From contig JADJOG010000006.1 of assembly GCA_016713865.1 (NCBI GenBank), forward strand, positions 53,833-117,832: 64,000 nt of DNA, in the 5' to 3' direction. Positions 8,386 to 18,400 of this stretch are shown piece after piece. Source of the stretch: Flavobacteriales bacterium. Lineage in GTDB: Bacteria > Bacteroidota > Bacteroidia > Flavobacteriales_F > PHOS-HE28. The notes below the pieces were generated by a model, which saw only the letters and a list, made by a program, of their open reading frames with translations, searched no databases and was not told where the DNA came from. Each line of letters opens with the position of its first letter. The first letter of the stretch is position 1. The translations under genes and the position numbers were made by a program.

Positions 8386-10752
8386 TCACTTTCCCACCAT
8401 CACGCTCTTCGTTCCGATGAAGCCCTCCGGGCCGGACACCAAGCATTGATAGATGCCTTCAGCCATTCCAATCACCGGAACTGCGACCACACCATCCTTC
8501 GGGATCAGCGCCATGCGCAGGACCAGTTGACCGGTGGGGTTGATCATGTCCACATGCACTTGGGTCGAATGGAGGCTCGAGGGCAGGCGCAAATTGAATT
8601 GATCTGAAGCTGGGCTGGGCCATTCATGAAATGCGGTGCTGTTTTCCACCGGGACCATTCCGCTGGTCAATTGTGTCGCGAGCACGGCCACGTCATCGAG
8701 CCGGAACCCGTCGAATTGCCGATTGCCATTGCTGCGCAGCGTGAAGCGGATCCGGAATGGCCCGCCGCAATACGCAGCAAGGTCAAACTCCTCATCCACC
8801 CAATGCGGCATCTGTGCATCGTACACAGGATCGCCTTCGCCTTGATCTGCGAAGCCGGGCCGCGTATATCGGCCACAGAGGGGCTCCCACGCGATGCCAT
8901 TGGTGCTTCCAAGGGCTTGCACGCCATCGAGCCGGCCTTCAATGTCCCAACGCGACTTGAATGTCAAGCGCGCCGCTACGGCATTCGAAAGGTCAACCGG
9001 TTGGGCTAGCGTGAGCGAGCGATTCGCCTGCGCCGGGTAATTGCCGCCGGGCGAATCAGTGAGGCATGGCGAATGCGCTGCAGTTGGATCGGCTTCGACA
9101 CCCCAGCCGTTCGTGGTCCAATTCGCCAGGCTGCTGCAATCGTCGCTGAAGAGAAGCAGCTCAGCGCCTAAAAGCTTCTTCACCGGAAACTGCCATGTGA
9201 GTGAACGATGGCTGATGGTGATCGCATACTCGATCGGATCGCCGGGTTGCAGGCCGGGGGCGAGCTGCAGGGCGATGCTATCGGTGCGTTCTTCCAATTC
9301 GGCCAGGTTCGGGTAGGTGATCGGGTTTCCGGTGGCCAGCACATTCGAGATCGCTGAAATGCCAACCGTGATGGGGCCTGGTTCCAATCCGAGCCTCTTC
9401 ACGCTGAATCGCGCATGCGGAGCCGCACCGGTGAGGAAGGCGGGTGCGCGATCGCTCGCTTCGGCATACACGCCGCAGAGCTCTGCCGCGCGCAGGTTCT
9501 GGCGCAGGTTCTCGCGACCGATCTCCTCGATCCGCCATTCCGGTGGCCAGAACCAATCAGCAGGACCGCCGCATTCCGGCGTGCAAGAGAGGATCTTCGG
9601 CTTGCTCTGCTGCTCGCCGTACATCCAGTCGTCGCTGCCGCCGTTCACGACGTAATTCACGGTCTGGTCCGCTGTGCCGAAACGGTAGCGGTTGTCGCGC
9701 GTCATGCTGACCGCGTTGCGCACGAATTGAGCGCTATCTGGGGTGTAGATCGCGAAGCCGTAGCCCCAAGGATAGATGTGCAGGTTGCCGTGCGCGTGGT
9801 AATTGAGCGCCATCCGGAACTCGTGGGCGTTGCACAGGTCGCGTATCGCCTGGGTCTCGGGCTCGCTGAAGGGTGCTGGCCCGCGATACACATCGCTCGC
9901 CCCATCAGCTGAGGAGCCTAAGTCGTCGAAAGCCCAGCCCTGCGCGTAATTCCGGTTGAGGTCCACCCCGAAGGTGCCATCGCCATTATCGCGACGGTTC
10001 TTGCGCCACATGCCGCCGCCGCCGGGATCCGTCATCTCGTTATAGGCATAGCCATCAGGATTCAGGCAGGGCACCACGTACAGCTCGAAGTGGTCGAGCA
10101 CGTAGGTGGCTTCAGCGTCAGTGCCGTAATTCTCCAGCAGGTGCCAGAGGAAATAGATCAATTGCGATGCGCTCACGGGCTCACGTGCGTGATGGAGCGC
10201 GGTGTACAGCAGCTCGGGGCGTTCCTGATCCGCATCGGCATTGTCGCTCAAGCGCACCATGTGGATCGGCCGTCCCTCATGCCCCGCGCCGATGCCCACT
10301 TTGGCCGTGATCAGCTGCGGATAGGCCGCGCGCATGGCGTCAAGCTGGCCATTCAATTCGCCCAAGGTGAAGAAGCCGGCCATGCTGCCCAATTGCCAGT
10401 TGTTCGGCTCCGGCCAGGCGTCGGGCGCGTTGCATGCTTCTCCGCCGCCGCGATCAACGAGTCCTTTCTCATTGCTGCGCGCGCGATAGAATTCACTCAC
10501 ATCGTCGATGAGCATTTGCACCGGGAAGCCGTGGGCGCGCGCGATGCCCAACTCTGCTTCCGAGAGCTCTGCCGTGATGGCAATGCCCGATTCGATGGAG
10601 GCATGATCGATGGCCAAGCCCAACGCGGCGAGTTGCTGCATGCCGCCCGCTGGTGAATCGAGCGCGATCCGTGCGCGCGCATAGCGCTGTGGCGCTTGCG
10701 CAAGCAGCACGCTTGATGCGAAAAATGCGACGAGGAGCGAGAGGTGGCGCAT
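8386..10752 (-). CDS. Secreted M14 zinc carboxypeptidase with T9SS type A sorting domain
   Basis: A 788-residue exported metallocarboxypeptidase. MRHLSLLVAFFASSVLLAQ is the signal peptide, followed by a propeptide-like region. The catalytic domain (residues about 120-420) shows the zinc triad in HHAREPV and NYHAHGN, substrate-binding motifs PCLNPDGYAYNE and VDLNRNYAQGW, and the catalytic glutamate in CTPECGGPADWF. A beta-sandwich domain follows (WTTNGWGVEADPTAAH ... FRLDDVAVLA), and the end (EWPSPASDQFNLRL ... AEGIYQCLV) is a type A sorting domain. The enzyme probably trims C-terminal residues from extracellular peptides as part of nutrient scavenging. Confidence 0.92.
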   Translation of the reverse strand: MRHLSLLVAFFASSVLLAQAPQRYARARIALDSPAGGMQQLAALGLAIDHASIESGIAITAELSEAELGIARAHGFPVQMLIDDVSEFYRARSNEKGLVDRGGGEACNAPDAWPEPNNWQLGSMAGFFTLGELNGQLDAMRAAYPQLITAKVGIGAGHEGRPIHMVRLSDNADADQERPELLYTALHHAREPVSASQLIYFLWHLLENYGTDAEATYVLDHFELYVVPCLNPDGYAYNEMTDPGGGGMWRKNRRDNGDGTFGVDLNRNYAQGWAFDDLGSSADGASDVYRGPAPFSEPETQAIRDLCNAHEFRMALNYHAHGNLHIYPWGYGFAIYTPDSAQFVRNAVSMTRDNRYRFGTADQTVNYVVNGGSDDWMYGEQQSKPKILSCTPECGGPADWFWPPEWRIEEIGRENLRQNLRAAELCGVYAEASDRAPAFLTGAAPHARFSVKRLGLEPGPITVGISAISNVLATGNPITYPNLAELEERTDSIALQLAPGLQPGDPIEYAITISHRSLTWQFPVKKLLGAELLLFSDDCSSLANWTTNGWGVEADPTAAHSPCLTDSPGGNYPAQANRSLTLAQPVDLSNAVAARLTFKSRWDIEGRLDGVQALGSTNGIAWEPLCGRYTRPGFADQGEGDPVYDAQMPHWVDEEFDLAAYCGGPFRIRFTLRSNGNRQFDGFRLDDVAVLATQLTSGMVPVENSTAFHEWPSPASDQFNLRLPSSLHSTQVHVDMINPTGQLVLRMALIPKDGVVAVPVIGMAEGIYQCLVSGPEGFIGTKSVMVGK

Positions 10753-10847
10753 GGGCGATGATTGGCCCTGCCAAGGTAGCCGTATGCGTGGTGAGCAGGA
10801 CTTATTGGTGCACGCCCTGGAATCCGGTCAATGTGCAACGACACGGA

Positions 10848-12151
10848 TCATTGCCGCGCGCTGTTCACGAATCGCAATCCGACCAGCCTGTCCAGCCGTT
10901 GGCCGCGGTCGGTGAAATACACGAGCACGAGGTAGTCGTTCTCCGTTTGGAAATGGCTGCCTTCGATCGCCGTGATGTCGGGCGCATCGGCGCCTTGCGG
11001 AAGCGTAACGAAGCTGAAGTCGTAGAAGCCTTGCTTGATCAAGGGGTCCGCTACGTACGCCGTGTCCTCTGGGCTGTAGCGCATGCGGAACTCTTCGCGG
11101 CACTGGAAATCGGAGAGCTGACCATAGACATAGACCGGGTTGGCGAATGGCGCCTCCATGGGCAGCTTGAAGTGAACCTTCACATAATCGGCGCCAAGGG
11201 GATCGCCATCGACCTGATCATTGCGGATGAGGCAGCGGCCGTTGATGTCGGGCTGGCTGTTGTAGCGTCGTATGGAACGGCGCGAATCGGGGAGCAGCCA
11301 GGCCTCATACACGCGCTCGCCCACACCTGGCACGATGCGCGCTATGCGCTGCGTGGCGTAGCGAAGGTTCTTCAAGTCGAAGTTGCGGAACTCATTGCCG
11401 CCCATGAAGAGGCCCTGATCGGGGAAGTCGTACACGAGTTCGGTGCCACGGACGAATCGAGGCTTTGCGCCGGATCGCGCATCGTCCCAGCGGAAATTCT
11501 GCAGGAGGGTCACGTGCACTTCGCCAAAAGGATCTTGGACCGGCAGCGTGTTCGTGTTCACCACGAAATCGAGTTGCTGAGCGGCGTCGCGCAGGTCAAC
11601 CTGACGGGTGGCGCGCACCTGGGCATCAACTGTGGCGCGCTGCTCGAATACAAGGAAGCGTCGCGTGAGCACCAGGTCGTCCTCGTCGCTTCCGCGATAC
11701 ACCTTCAAGATGTAGTTGCCGCTGCGAATCGGGCGCATATCGGCGTTGGGCACCACGAGCTCGTAATGGATGAAAGGCTGCAGGGTGTTGTAGCTGTTGT
11801 TGCCTACAGGTAAATAGGCGTTGGTGGAACCCTCGAGGTATTGGCCGGGCATCAGGTCGCTGGGCCGCCACGCATGATCGCAATGCACCAAGGTGTAGGA
11901 AAGGTTCTCGGTGTATGGCTGCAGGTCGTCGAAGCGCAGCACCAGTTGCTCGGTGCCGCCCAACTCGATCACGGGCGGGGCCAGCTCGAAGCCCAGCTTG
12001 AACAACTGAACCGAGCGGATGGTAGGGAGAAGACCTGGTCGCGGTGCTTCATGGCCCGTGGTTTCACGGGAGTCGCAGGTTCGGGGTTGGTGATGGATGC
12101 GGTTCCCGCGCAGCCCGCGAGCGCCAGCACCAGCAATTGCCATGCGCGCAT
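10848..12151 (-). CDS. T9SS Plug-type lipoprotein (DUF5103), one frameshift near the N-terminus
   Basis: The frame ending at 10848 carries the DUF5103 core: TIRSVQLFKLGFELAPPVIEL, LVLRFDDLQPYTENLSYTLVHCDHAW, NTLQPFIHYELVVPN, SGNYILKVYRG, VLTRRFLVFEQ, GGNEFRNFDLKNLRY. In Flavobacterium johnsoniae a DUF5103 protein is the Plug that closes the SprA translocon of T9SS. In the neighbouring frame from ATG 12151 lies MRAWQLLVLALAGCAG, a lipoprotein signal peptide with a lipobox, running to MKHRDQVFS. One missing C near 12028 joins the two, giving about 433 residues in the usual order. This fits the many T9SS cargo genes nearby. The part of the same frame upstream of the signal is not coding. Confidence 0.82.
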
Positions 12152-12288
12152 ATCTGTGAAGCCCGTTCGTTGCGGGGCGGTGAAAATAGGTGAGGCGTTC
12201 GCGGAGGCATTCGCCGGAGAGCATGCTGGTGTCTCATGCTCGCCATCGCGCACCATCGATAAGGTGTTGGCAACTCCTTCGCTTTCGA

Positions 12289-12318
12289 TTGCAGGGCAAA
12301 TGCCTCCGACTACATTTG
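12289..12318 (+). promoter_or_regulatory. Predicted Bacteroidota-type promoter of the nqr operon
   Basis: TACATTTG at 12311-12318 matches the TAnnTTTG -7 element of Bacteroidota sigma-A promoters. A TTG at 12289-12291 lies 19 bases upstream, in the usual place for the -33 element. The nqrA start codon follows 34 bases later. It is read from consensus only, without expression evidence. Confidence 0.6.
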
Positions 12319-12352
12319 CCGCCGCCCTTCCGGAAAGGGCACCAGCGCCAAC

Positions 12353-13705
12353 ATGTCCAACACGATCCGGATCCGAAAAGGCCTCGACATCCGCCTGAAA
12401 GGCGAAGCTGAGAAAGTCCTCGTTCAAGCGGATCCCGCGAAGGTCGTCGCGATCAAACCGACCGATTTCCATGGCCTTGTGCCCAAACTGCTCGTGAAGC
12501 CCGGTGATCCGGTGCAAGCAGGCAGCCCGATCTTCTGCGACAAATACAACGAGCGCGTGCTCTGGACCAGCCCCGTGAGCGGGGAGGTGGCCGATGTGGT
12601 GCGCGGCGAGAAGCGCAGGATCCTGGAGGTGCGCATCATGGCCGATAGCCAGCAGCGCTTCGAGGAATTCGGCGCTGGCGACCCCAGTACCATGAACCGC
12701 GAGACCATCATCCAGAAGCTGCTCAAGAGCGGTGCTTGGCCGGTGATCAAGCAGCGCCCTTTCGATGTGGTGGCCAATCCGGCGCAAGAGCCCAAGGCTA
12801 TATTCATCAGTGCCTTCGACAGCGCACCGCTAGCCCCTGATCAAGATCTGGTTGTGCGCAACCATGGCGCCGATTTCCAAGCCGGACTCGATGCGTTGGC
12901 CAAGCTCACCAAGGGCAAGGTGCATCTGGGTGTAAGCGAGAAGACCGCTGCTCGCGAGTTCCTCGATGCGAAAGGCGTCGTGCGGAGCACATACACTGGG
13001 CCTCATCCCGCAGGTAATGTTGGCGTGCAGATCCATGCCGTCAGCCCCATCAACAAGGGCGATTTGATCTGGACCGTCGGCGTTCAGGATGTGATCCTGA
13101 TCGGACGTTTGTTCCGCCAAGGGAAATTGGATGCGAGCCGTGTGGTGGCCGTTACCGGCAGCGAGGCCCGCAATCCCAAGTACGTACGCACCATCATCGG
13201 CTCGTCGTTGAAGGATATCACCGGTCCTGTGGAGGGGCATACGCGCGTGATCAGTGGCAATCCGCTCACAGGCGACAATGCCGGAGCCGATGGCTGGCTC
13301 GGGTTCTACCATACGCAGGTGACCCTGATGCCCGAAGGCGATCAGCCGAAATTCTTCATCACCGATGGCTGGGCGTCGCCCGGCTTCAACACCTTCAGCG
13401 CCAACCGCAGCTTCCCCACCTGGCTGATGCCGGGCAAGAAGTTCGCGCCCGATACCAACCAGAACGGCGAGGAGCGCGCTTTCGTGATGAGTGGGCAGTA
13501 TGAGAAGGTATTCCCCTTCGATATCTACCCGGTGCATCTGCTGAAGGCCATCCTGGTGAACGATATCGAACAAATGGAGAAGCTGGGGCTTTATGAGGTG
13601 GCCCCGGAGGATTTCGCCTTATGCGAATTCGTTTGCACCAGCAAGATCAACTCCCAGCAGATCGTGCGCGATGGCCTCGATGCGCTGAAGAAGGAAACCA
13701 CCTGA
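12353..13705 (+). CDS. nqrA: Na+-translocating NADH:quinone reductase subunit A
   Basis: A 450-residue NqrA, the peripheral cytoplasmic subunit of the sodium-pumping NADH:ubiquinone (here probably menaquinone) oxidoreductase. It opens with the family pattern IRIRKGLDIRLKGEA and contains DFHGLVPKLLVKPGD, the GxPIFCDK..ERVLWTSPVSGEV lipoyl-like hammerhead block, and GANFQ/GADFQAGLDALAKL. It is the first gene of a six-gene operon with short gaps or overlaps, and a promoter-like box lies just upstream. The length is typical and no lesion was seen. Confidence 0.97.
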   Translation: MSNTIRIRKGLDIRLKGEAEKVLVQADPAKVVAIKPTDFHGLVPKLLVKPGDPVQAGSPIFCDKYNERVLWTSPVSGEVADVVRGEKRRILEVRIMADSQQRFEEFGAGDPSTMNRETIIQKLLKSGAWPVIKQRPFDVVANPAQEPKAIFISAFDSAPLAPDQDLVVRNHGADFQAGLDALAKLTKGKVHLGVSEKTAAREFLDAKGVVRSTYTGPHPAGNVGVQIHAVSPINKGDLIWTVGVQDVILIGRLFRQGKLDASRVVAVTGSEARNPKYVRTIIGSSLKDITGPVEGHTRVISGNPLTGDNAGADGWLGFYHTQVTLMPEGDQPKFFITDGWASPGFNTFSANRSFPTWLMPGKKFAPDTNQNGEERAFVMSGQYEKVFPFDIYPVHLLKAILVNDIEQMEKLGLYEVAPEDFALCEFVCTSKINSQQIVRDGLDALKKETT

Positions 13706-13718
13706 GCCGAACGAGACC

Positions 13719-14905
13719 ATGAAAGTCCTGCGCAACCTCGTCGATAAGATGAAGCCGCCCTTCGCAAAAGGCGGCAAGCTGGAGAAGCTCCATTGGGTCT
13801 TCGACGGCTTGAGACATTCCTGTTCACACCCGGCCACGCCACGGAACGCGGCGCCCATATCCGCGACGGCATCGACCTGAAGCGGACCATGAGCATCGTG
13901 ATCACCGCCATGCTCCCCTGCCTGCTCTTCGGCATGTGGAACGTGGGGCACCAGCACTACAACGCCATTGGCCTGATGGTAGAGCCCCAGGCGGGCCTCT
14001 GGCTCAAGTTGATCTTCGGCGCCGTTAAGGTGCTGCCCATCGTGGTGGTGAGCTACGGTGTCGGACTCGGCATCGAATTCCTCTTCACCTCGATCAAAGG
14101 CCACCCCATTCAAGAAGGCTACCTCGTGAGCGGCATGCTCATCCCTCTGGTGATGCCGGTGGAGACTCCGCTGTGGATGGTAGCGGTAGGCTCTGCCTTC
14201 GCGGTGGTGATCGGCAAAGAGGTGTTCGGTGGTACAGGCATGAATATCCTGAACGTGGCGCTCACGGCGCGCGCCTTCCTCTTCTTCGCCTATCCCACCA
14301 TGATGAGCGGCGACAAGGTGTGGGTGAGCACGGCCAATGACATGGCTTACCCCGTGGTCGATGGTTTCAGCGGAGCCACATCATTGGGCCACGCAGCCGC
14401 GGGCAACATGGCCAAGGTTACCTCCATGATGGATTCGTTCTGGGGCTTCGAGGCGGGCAGCATCGGCGAGACCAGTGCGTTCGCCTGCTTGATCGGCGCC
14501 GCCATCCTGATCATCACCGGCATCGGTAGCTGGCGCATCATGCTGGCCACGGTGCTCGGCGGTGCAACCATGGCGGGCATCTTCAACTGGGTTGGCCCTC
14601 AAGTGGGCAACGCTTACATGCAGATCCCGATCCTGCACCAGCTCATGCTGGGCAGCTTCATGTTCGGTCTGGTCTTCATGGCCACCGATCCTGTTACCGC
14701 CACGCAGACCAATACCGGCAAGTGGATATACGGCTTCTTCATCGGTGTGCTGGCCCTGCTCATCCGGGTGGTCAACCCGGCCTACCCCGAGGGCATGATG
14801 CTCGCCATCCTCTTCATGAACGTGATGGCCCCGCTGATCGACCACTACGTGGTGCAGGCCAATGTGAAACGCCGCCTGAAGCGCGCAACCCTGCAAACCG
14901 CCTAA
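13719..14905 (+). CDS. nqrB: Na+-translocating NADH:quinone reductase subunit B, N-terminal frameshift
   Basis: NqrB is a membrane subunit carrying a covalently bound FMN. The start ATG at 13719 begins MKVLRNLVDKMKPPFAKGGK and reads to WVFDG; the next frame carries on with LETFLFTPGHATERGAHIRDGIDLKRTM and runs to 14905. One missing base near 13809 (GGCTTG in place of GGCCTTG) restores a normal protein of about 395 residues. The flavinylation motif SGAT is present in VVDGFSGATSLG, the site modified by ApbE, whose gene lies at the end of the operon. Roughly ten membrane helices are visible, e.g. LLIRVVNPAYPEGMMLAILFMN near the end. Confidence 0.94.
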
Positions 14906-14915
14906 CGCTGCACCG

Positions 14916-15707
14916 ATGGCCATCGACAAGAACAGCAACTCATTCACCTTCATCTTCACCACGATCCTGGTGGTGGTGGTGGGCACGGTGCTGGCCGTGA
15001 CCTTCCTCGCGCTGAAGGAGCCCTACGCCGAGAACGTGCGCCGCGAGAAGATGCAGAACATCCTCGCCAGCATGAATGTGAAAGTGGAGCGCGATGCAGC
15101 ACCCGCCAAGTACCAGGAGCTTGTGAAGCAGACCCTGCTCATCAGCGCTGACGGAACGCCCATCGACGGCGATGCCTTCTCGTTGGATGTGCTGAAGCAA
15201 TACAAGGACTGGAAGGCCGGTGTGCTGAAGGCCGAGAACCTGAAGTACCCTGTGTACATGGCCAGCACCGATGGCAAGGACCTTTTCGTGCTTCCGATGG
15301 TAGGCACTGGTCTTTGGGGCCCCGTCTGGGGCTACTTGAGCGTTGAGAAGGATGGCCGCACCGTGTTCGGCAGCACCTTCGATCACAAGGGTGAGACGCC
15401 GGGCTTGGGCGCCGAGATCGCCACGCCGGTGTTCATCGATCAATTCCCCGGCAAGACCATCACTGAAGAAGATGGCAGCTACACCGGCATCAAGGTTTAC
15501 AAGGGCGGATCGCAGACCACCGACCCGCACGGCGTTGACGGCATCAGCGGCGGCACCATCACCAGCGATGGCGTGGACGAGATGCTCAAGCGCACCTTGG
15601 CCATCTACGATACCTACCTGAAGTCCGTGGTTGCTCCGCCGGCCCCGCCCGTTGTGGAGCCAGTGGCCACGGATTCGACACTCATCCTAAGCGAGCTTCC
15701 CCAATGA
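14916..15707 (+). CDS. nqrC: Na+-translocating NADH:quinone reductase subunit C
   Basis: A 263-residue NqrC with one N-terminal membrane helix (TFIFTTILVVVVGTVLAVTF, residues about 11-30) and a periplasmic FMN-binding domain. DGISGGTITSDGV holds the flavinylation motif, with Thr214 as the expected FMN attachment point; the third position is Gly where Ala is more common. GLWGPVWGYLSV and HKGETPGLGAEI are further family signatures. The C-terminal tail is rich in Pro and Val. The gene overlaps nqrD by four bases (ATGA), indicating translational coupling. Confidence 0.96.
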   Translation: MAIDKNSNSFTFIFTTILVVVVGTVLAVTFLALKEPYAENVRREKMQNILASMNVKVERDAAPAKYQELVKQTLLISADGTPIDGDAFSLDVLKQYKDWKAGVLKAENLKYPVYMASTDGKDLFVLPMVGTGLWGPVWGYLSVEKDGRTVFGSTFDHKGETPGLGAEIATPVFIDQFPGKTITEEDGSYTGIKVYKGGSQTTDPHGVDGISGGTITSDGVDEMLKRTLAIYDTYLKSVVAPPAPPVVEPVATDSTLILSELPQ

Positions 15708-16381
15708 GCACCGAAACCGCAGCACCGGCCAAGCCGGCCGAAGGGCTCTTCAGCAAGAAGAACCGCAAGCTCATCACCGACCCGCTGAACGACAACAACC
15801 CCATCACCGTGCAGGTGCTGGGCATATGCTCGGCGCTTGCGATCACCGTGAAGCTCGAGAACGCGCTGGTGATGAGTGCCAGCGTGATGGCCGTGCTCAT
15901 CGCGGGCAACATGATCATCAGCGCGCTGCGCAACCTGATTCCCGGCCGCATCCGCATCATCGCGCAGCTGGTGATCGCAGCGGGCCTCGTCACGCTCGTC
16001 GACATCATCCTGAAAGCCTATGTCTATGACGTGAGCAAGCAGGTGGGCGTGTATGTGGGCCTGATCATCACCAACTGCATCCTCATGGGCCGCTACGAGG
16101 CCTTCGCCATGGGCAACAAGGTGTGGCCCAGCGCGCTCGACGGATTGGGCAACTCGCTCGGCTACGCGTGGATCCTGGTGGCGGTGGCCTTCTTCCGTGA
16201 GCTGTTCGGCAACGGCTCGCTGATGGGCATGCGCATCATCCCTGAGAGCTTCTACGCTGTGAACGGTGGCGGCTACTTCAACAACAACATGATGATCCTG
16301 CCGCCGATGGCGCTCGTGATCGTGGGCATCATCATCTGGATCCAACGCTCGCGCAACACCAAGCTCATTGAGCAAGCCTAA
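15704..16381 (+). CDS. nqrD: Na+-translocating NADH:quinone reductase subunit D
   Basis: A 225-residue integral membrane subunit of Nqr, related to RnfE. Conserved segments include KNRKLITDPLNDNNPITVQVLGICSALAIT, the RNLIPGRIRIIAQLVIAAGLVTLVDI block, and TNCILMGRYEAFAMGNK with the conserved cysteine of the shared NqrD/E iron site. Six helices are expected. It overlaps nqrC by four bases and precedes nqrE by 12 bases. Confidence 0.97.
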   Translation: MSTETAAPAKPAEGLFSKKNRKLITDPLNDNNPITVQVLGICSALAITVKLENALVMSASVMAVLIAGNMIISALRNLIPGRIRIIAQLVIAAGLVTLVDIILKAYVYDVSKQVGVYVGLIITNCILMGRYEAFAMGNKVWPSALDGLGNSLGYAWILVAVAFFRELFGNGSLMGMRIIPESFYAVNGGGYFNNNMMILPPMALVIVGIIIWIQRSRNTKLIEQA

Positions 16382-16393
16382 GCCCAGCACGCC

Positions 16394-17008
16394 ATGAACC
16401 TCGTCAACATCTTCATCAAGGCGATTTTCATCGAGAACATGATCTTCGCCTACTTCCTGGGCATGTGCTCGTACTTGGCCGTTAGCAAGACGGTGAAGAC
16501 AGCCGTGGGCTTGGGAGCCGCAGTGATCTTCGTGCTGGTTGTTACCGTGCCGGTGAACTACCTGCTCGAGAACTACGTGCTCAAGCAAGGCGCGCTCTCG
16601 TGGCTCGGCGCCGATTTCGCTGAGGTCGACTTGAGCTTCCTCGCCTTCATCATGTTCATCGCCGTGGTGGCGGCCATCGTGCAACTCGTTGAGATGGTGG
16701 TGGAGAAATTCGCTCCTGCGCTGTACGGCGCGCTGGGCATCTTCCTGCCGCTGATCGCCGTGAACTGCTCCATCCTCGGTGGCGCGCTCTTCATGCAGGA
16801 GCGCCAGTACAGCACCATCGTCGAGGCCAGCAGCTTCGCGCTGGGCAGCGGCGTGGGCTGGTTCCTCGCCATCGTGGCCATCGCCGCCATCCGCGAGAAG
16901 ATCCGTTACAGCGATGTGCCCGCTCCCCTGCGCGGCCTCGGCATCACCTTCATCATCACCGGCCTCATGGGCATCGCCTTCATGGCGTTCATGGGCATCA
17001 AGATCTGA
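16394..17008 (+). CDS. nqrE: Na+-translocating NADH:quinone reductase subunit E
   Basis: A 204-residue integral membrane subunit, paralogous to NqrD and RnfA. It begins MNLVNIFIKAIFIENMIFAYFLGMCSYLAVSKTVKTA and contains AVNCSILGGALFMQERQY, which carries the second conserved cysteine for the membrane Fe centre formed with NqrD. The end (GLGITFIITGLMGIAFMAFMGI) is typical. It lies in the middle of the uninterrupted operon, six bases before nqrF. Confidence 0.97.
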   Translation: MNLVNIFIKAIFIENMIFAYFLGMCSYLAVSKTVKTAVGLGAAVIFVLVVTVPVNYLLENYVLKQGALSWLGADFAEVDLSFLAFIMFIAVVAAIVQLVEMVVEKFAPALYGALGIFLPLIAVNCSILGGALFMQERQYSTIVEASSFALGSGVGWFLAIVAIAAIREKIRYSDVPAPLRGLGITFIITGLMGIAFMAFMGIKI

Positions 17009-17014
17009 TCACCG

Positions 17015-18322
17015 ATGGGCCCAACGATCATCATCACCTTGGCGGTCTTCCTGATCGTCACCCTTTTGCTCGTAGGCGTGCTGCTCTACGCCAAGACGAA
17101 GCTCACCCCCAGCGGCCTCGTGAAGCTCCGCATCAACGGCGAGAAGACTGTTGAAGTAGCAGCGGGCAGCACGCTGCTCAGCACCCTGAGCGAGCAGAAA
17201 ATCTTCCTGCCCAGCGCCTGCGGCGGCGGCGGCACCTGCGCCATGTGCAAGTGCCAAGTGCTCGAAGGCGGTGGCGAGATCCTGCCTACCGAAGCGCCCT
17301 ACTTCAGCCGCAAGGCCATCGCCGACAAGTGGCGCTTGGGCTGCCAAGTGAAGGTGAAGCAGGATATGGACATCAAGGTGCCCGAAGAGATCTTTGGCAT
17401 CAAGAAGTGGGAATGCGAAGTGGTCTCGAACTACAACGTGGCCAGCTTCATCAAGGAATTCGTCGTGAAGCTGCCTCCCGGCGAGCACTTGCACTTCGAG
17501 GCTGGCGGCTATATCCAGATCGATGTTCCTCCCTGTGAAGTTGACTTCAAGAACATCGACATCACCGCGCACCCTGAATTGCAGGCCTTGGGCCGCGACC
17601 CCATGGACTTCAAGGGCGAGTGGGACAAGTACAAGCTCTGGGACCTGAAGATGAAGAACCCCGAGCCCATCTTCCGCGCGTACTCCATGGCCAACCACCC
17701 GGCCGAGGGCAACATCGTGATGCTCAACATCCGCATTGCCACGCCGCCATGGGACCGCGCAAAGAACGGTTGGATGGATGTGAACCCCGGCATCTGCTCC
17801 AGCTACGTGTTCAATTGCAAGCCCGGCGACAAGGTGACCATCAGCGGTCCTTACGGCGAGTTCTTCATCAAGGAGACCGGCGCCGAGATGCTCTACATCG
17901 GCGGTGGCGCGGGCATGGCTCCTATGCGCTCGCACCTCTTCCATCTCTTCCACACCCTGAAGAGCGGCCGCAAAGTGACCTACTGGTATGGCGGTCGCAG
18001 CAAGCGCGAGCTCTTCTACCTCGAGCACTTCAACAGCATCGCACGCGAGTTCCCCAATTTCAAGTTCTTCGTGGTGCTCAGCGAGCCGCACCCCGACGAC
18101 AACTGGAAGGTGAAGAAGGACGTGAACGATCCCGAGGGCGATGGCTTCACCGGTTTCGTTCACCAAGCCGTGATCGATCAGTACCTGAAGAAGCACGAGA
18201 GCCCCGAGGACATCGAGTTCTACTTCTGCGGACCACCCATGATGAACGCCGCCGTGCTGAAGATGGTGGACGATTGGGGCGTGCCGAAGGAGAACGTCAG
18301 CTTCGACGATTTCGGAGGCTAA
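17015..18322 (+). CDS. nqrF: Na+-translocating NADH:quinone reductase subunit F
   Basis: NqrF is the electron entry subunit: it takes electrons from NADH through FAD and a 2Fe-2S cluster. The 435 residues show an N-terminal helix (IIITLAVFLIVTLLLVGVLLY), a ferredoxin domain with cluster ligands Cys69, Cys75, Cys78 (ACGGGGTCAMC) and Cys110 (RLGC), an FAD-binding RAYSMANHP motif, the NADH-binding block GGGAGMAPMRSHLFHL and the C-terminal EFYFCGPPMMN ... FDDFGG signature. No residue appears to be missing. It ends the nqr operon and is followed by a hairpin terminator. Confidence 0.98.
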   Translation: MGPTIIITLAVFLIVTLLLVGVLLYAKTKLTPSGLVKLRINGEKTVEVAAGSTLLSTLSEQKIFLPSACGGGGTCAMCKCQVLEGGGEILPTEAPYFSRKAIADKWRLGCQVKVKQDMDIKVPEEIFGIKKWECEVVSNYNVASFIKEFVVKLPPGEHLHFEAGGYIQIDVPPCEVDFKNIDITAHPELQALGRDPMDFKGEWDKYKLWDLKMKNPEPIFRAYSMANHPAEGNIVMLNIRIATPPWDRAKNGWMDVNPGICSSYVFNCKPGDKVTISGPYGEFFIKETGAEMLYIGGGAGMAPMRSHLFHLFHTLKSGRKVTYWYGGRSKRELFYLEHFNSIAREFPNFKFFVVLSEPHPDDNWKVKKDVNDPEGDGFTGFVHQAVIDQYLKKHESPEDIEFYFCGPPMMNAAVLKMVDDWGVPKENVSFDDFGG

Positions 18323-18340
18323 CGATACGAACGCATTGCA

Positions 18341-18369
18341 CAGAAGCCCCGCCCCAAGCGGGGCTTCTG
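18341..18369 (+). terminator. Hairpin terminator after nqrF
   Basis: A perfect 12-bp stem (CAGAAGCCCCGC / GCGGGGCTTCTG) with a five-base loop begins 18 bases after the nqrF stop. It lacks a strong T tract, so it may attenuate rather than fully stop transcription into apbE. Confidence 0.65.
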
Positions 18370-18400
18370 CATGAACGGTGGTGCCGCATTGCTTTGCGGC

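Noticed and set aside
12353..18322. An Rnf complex
   Set aside because: NqrA, the NqrF FAD/2Fe-2S reductase and the NqrB SGAT site are specific to Nqr.
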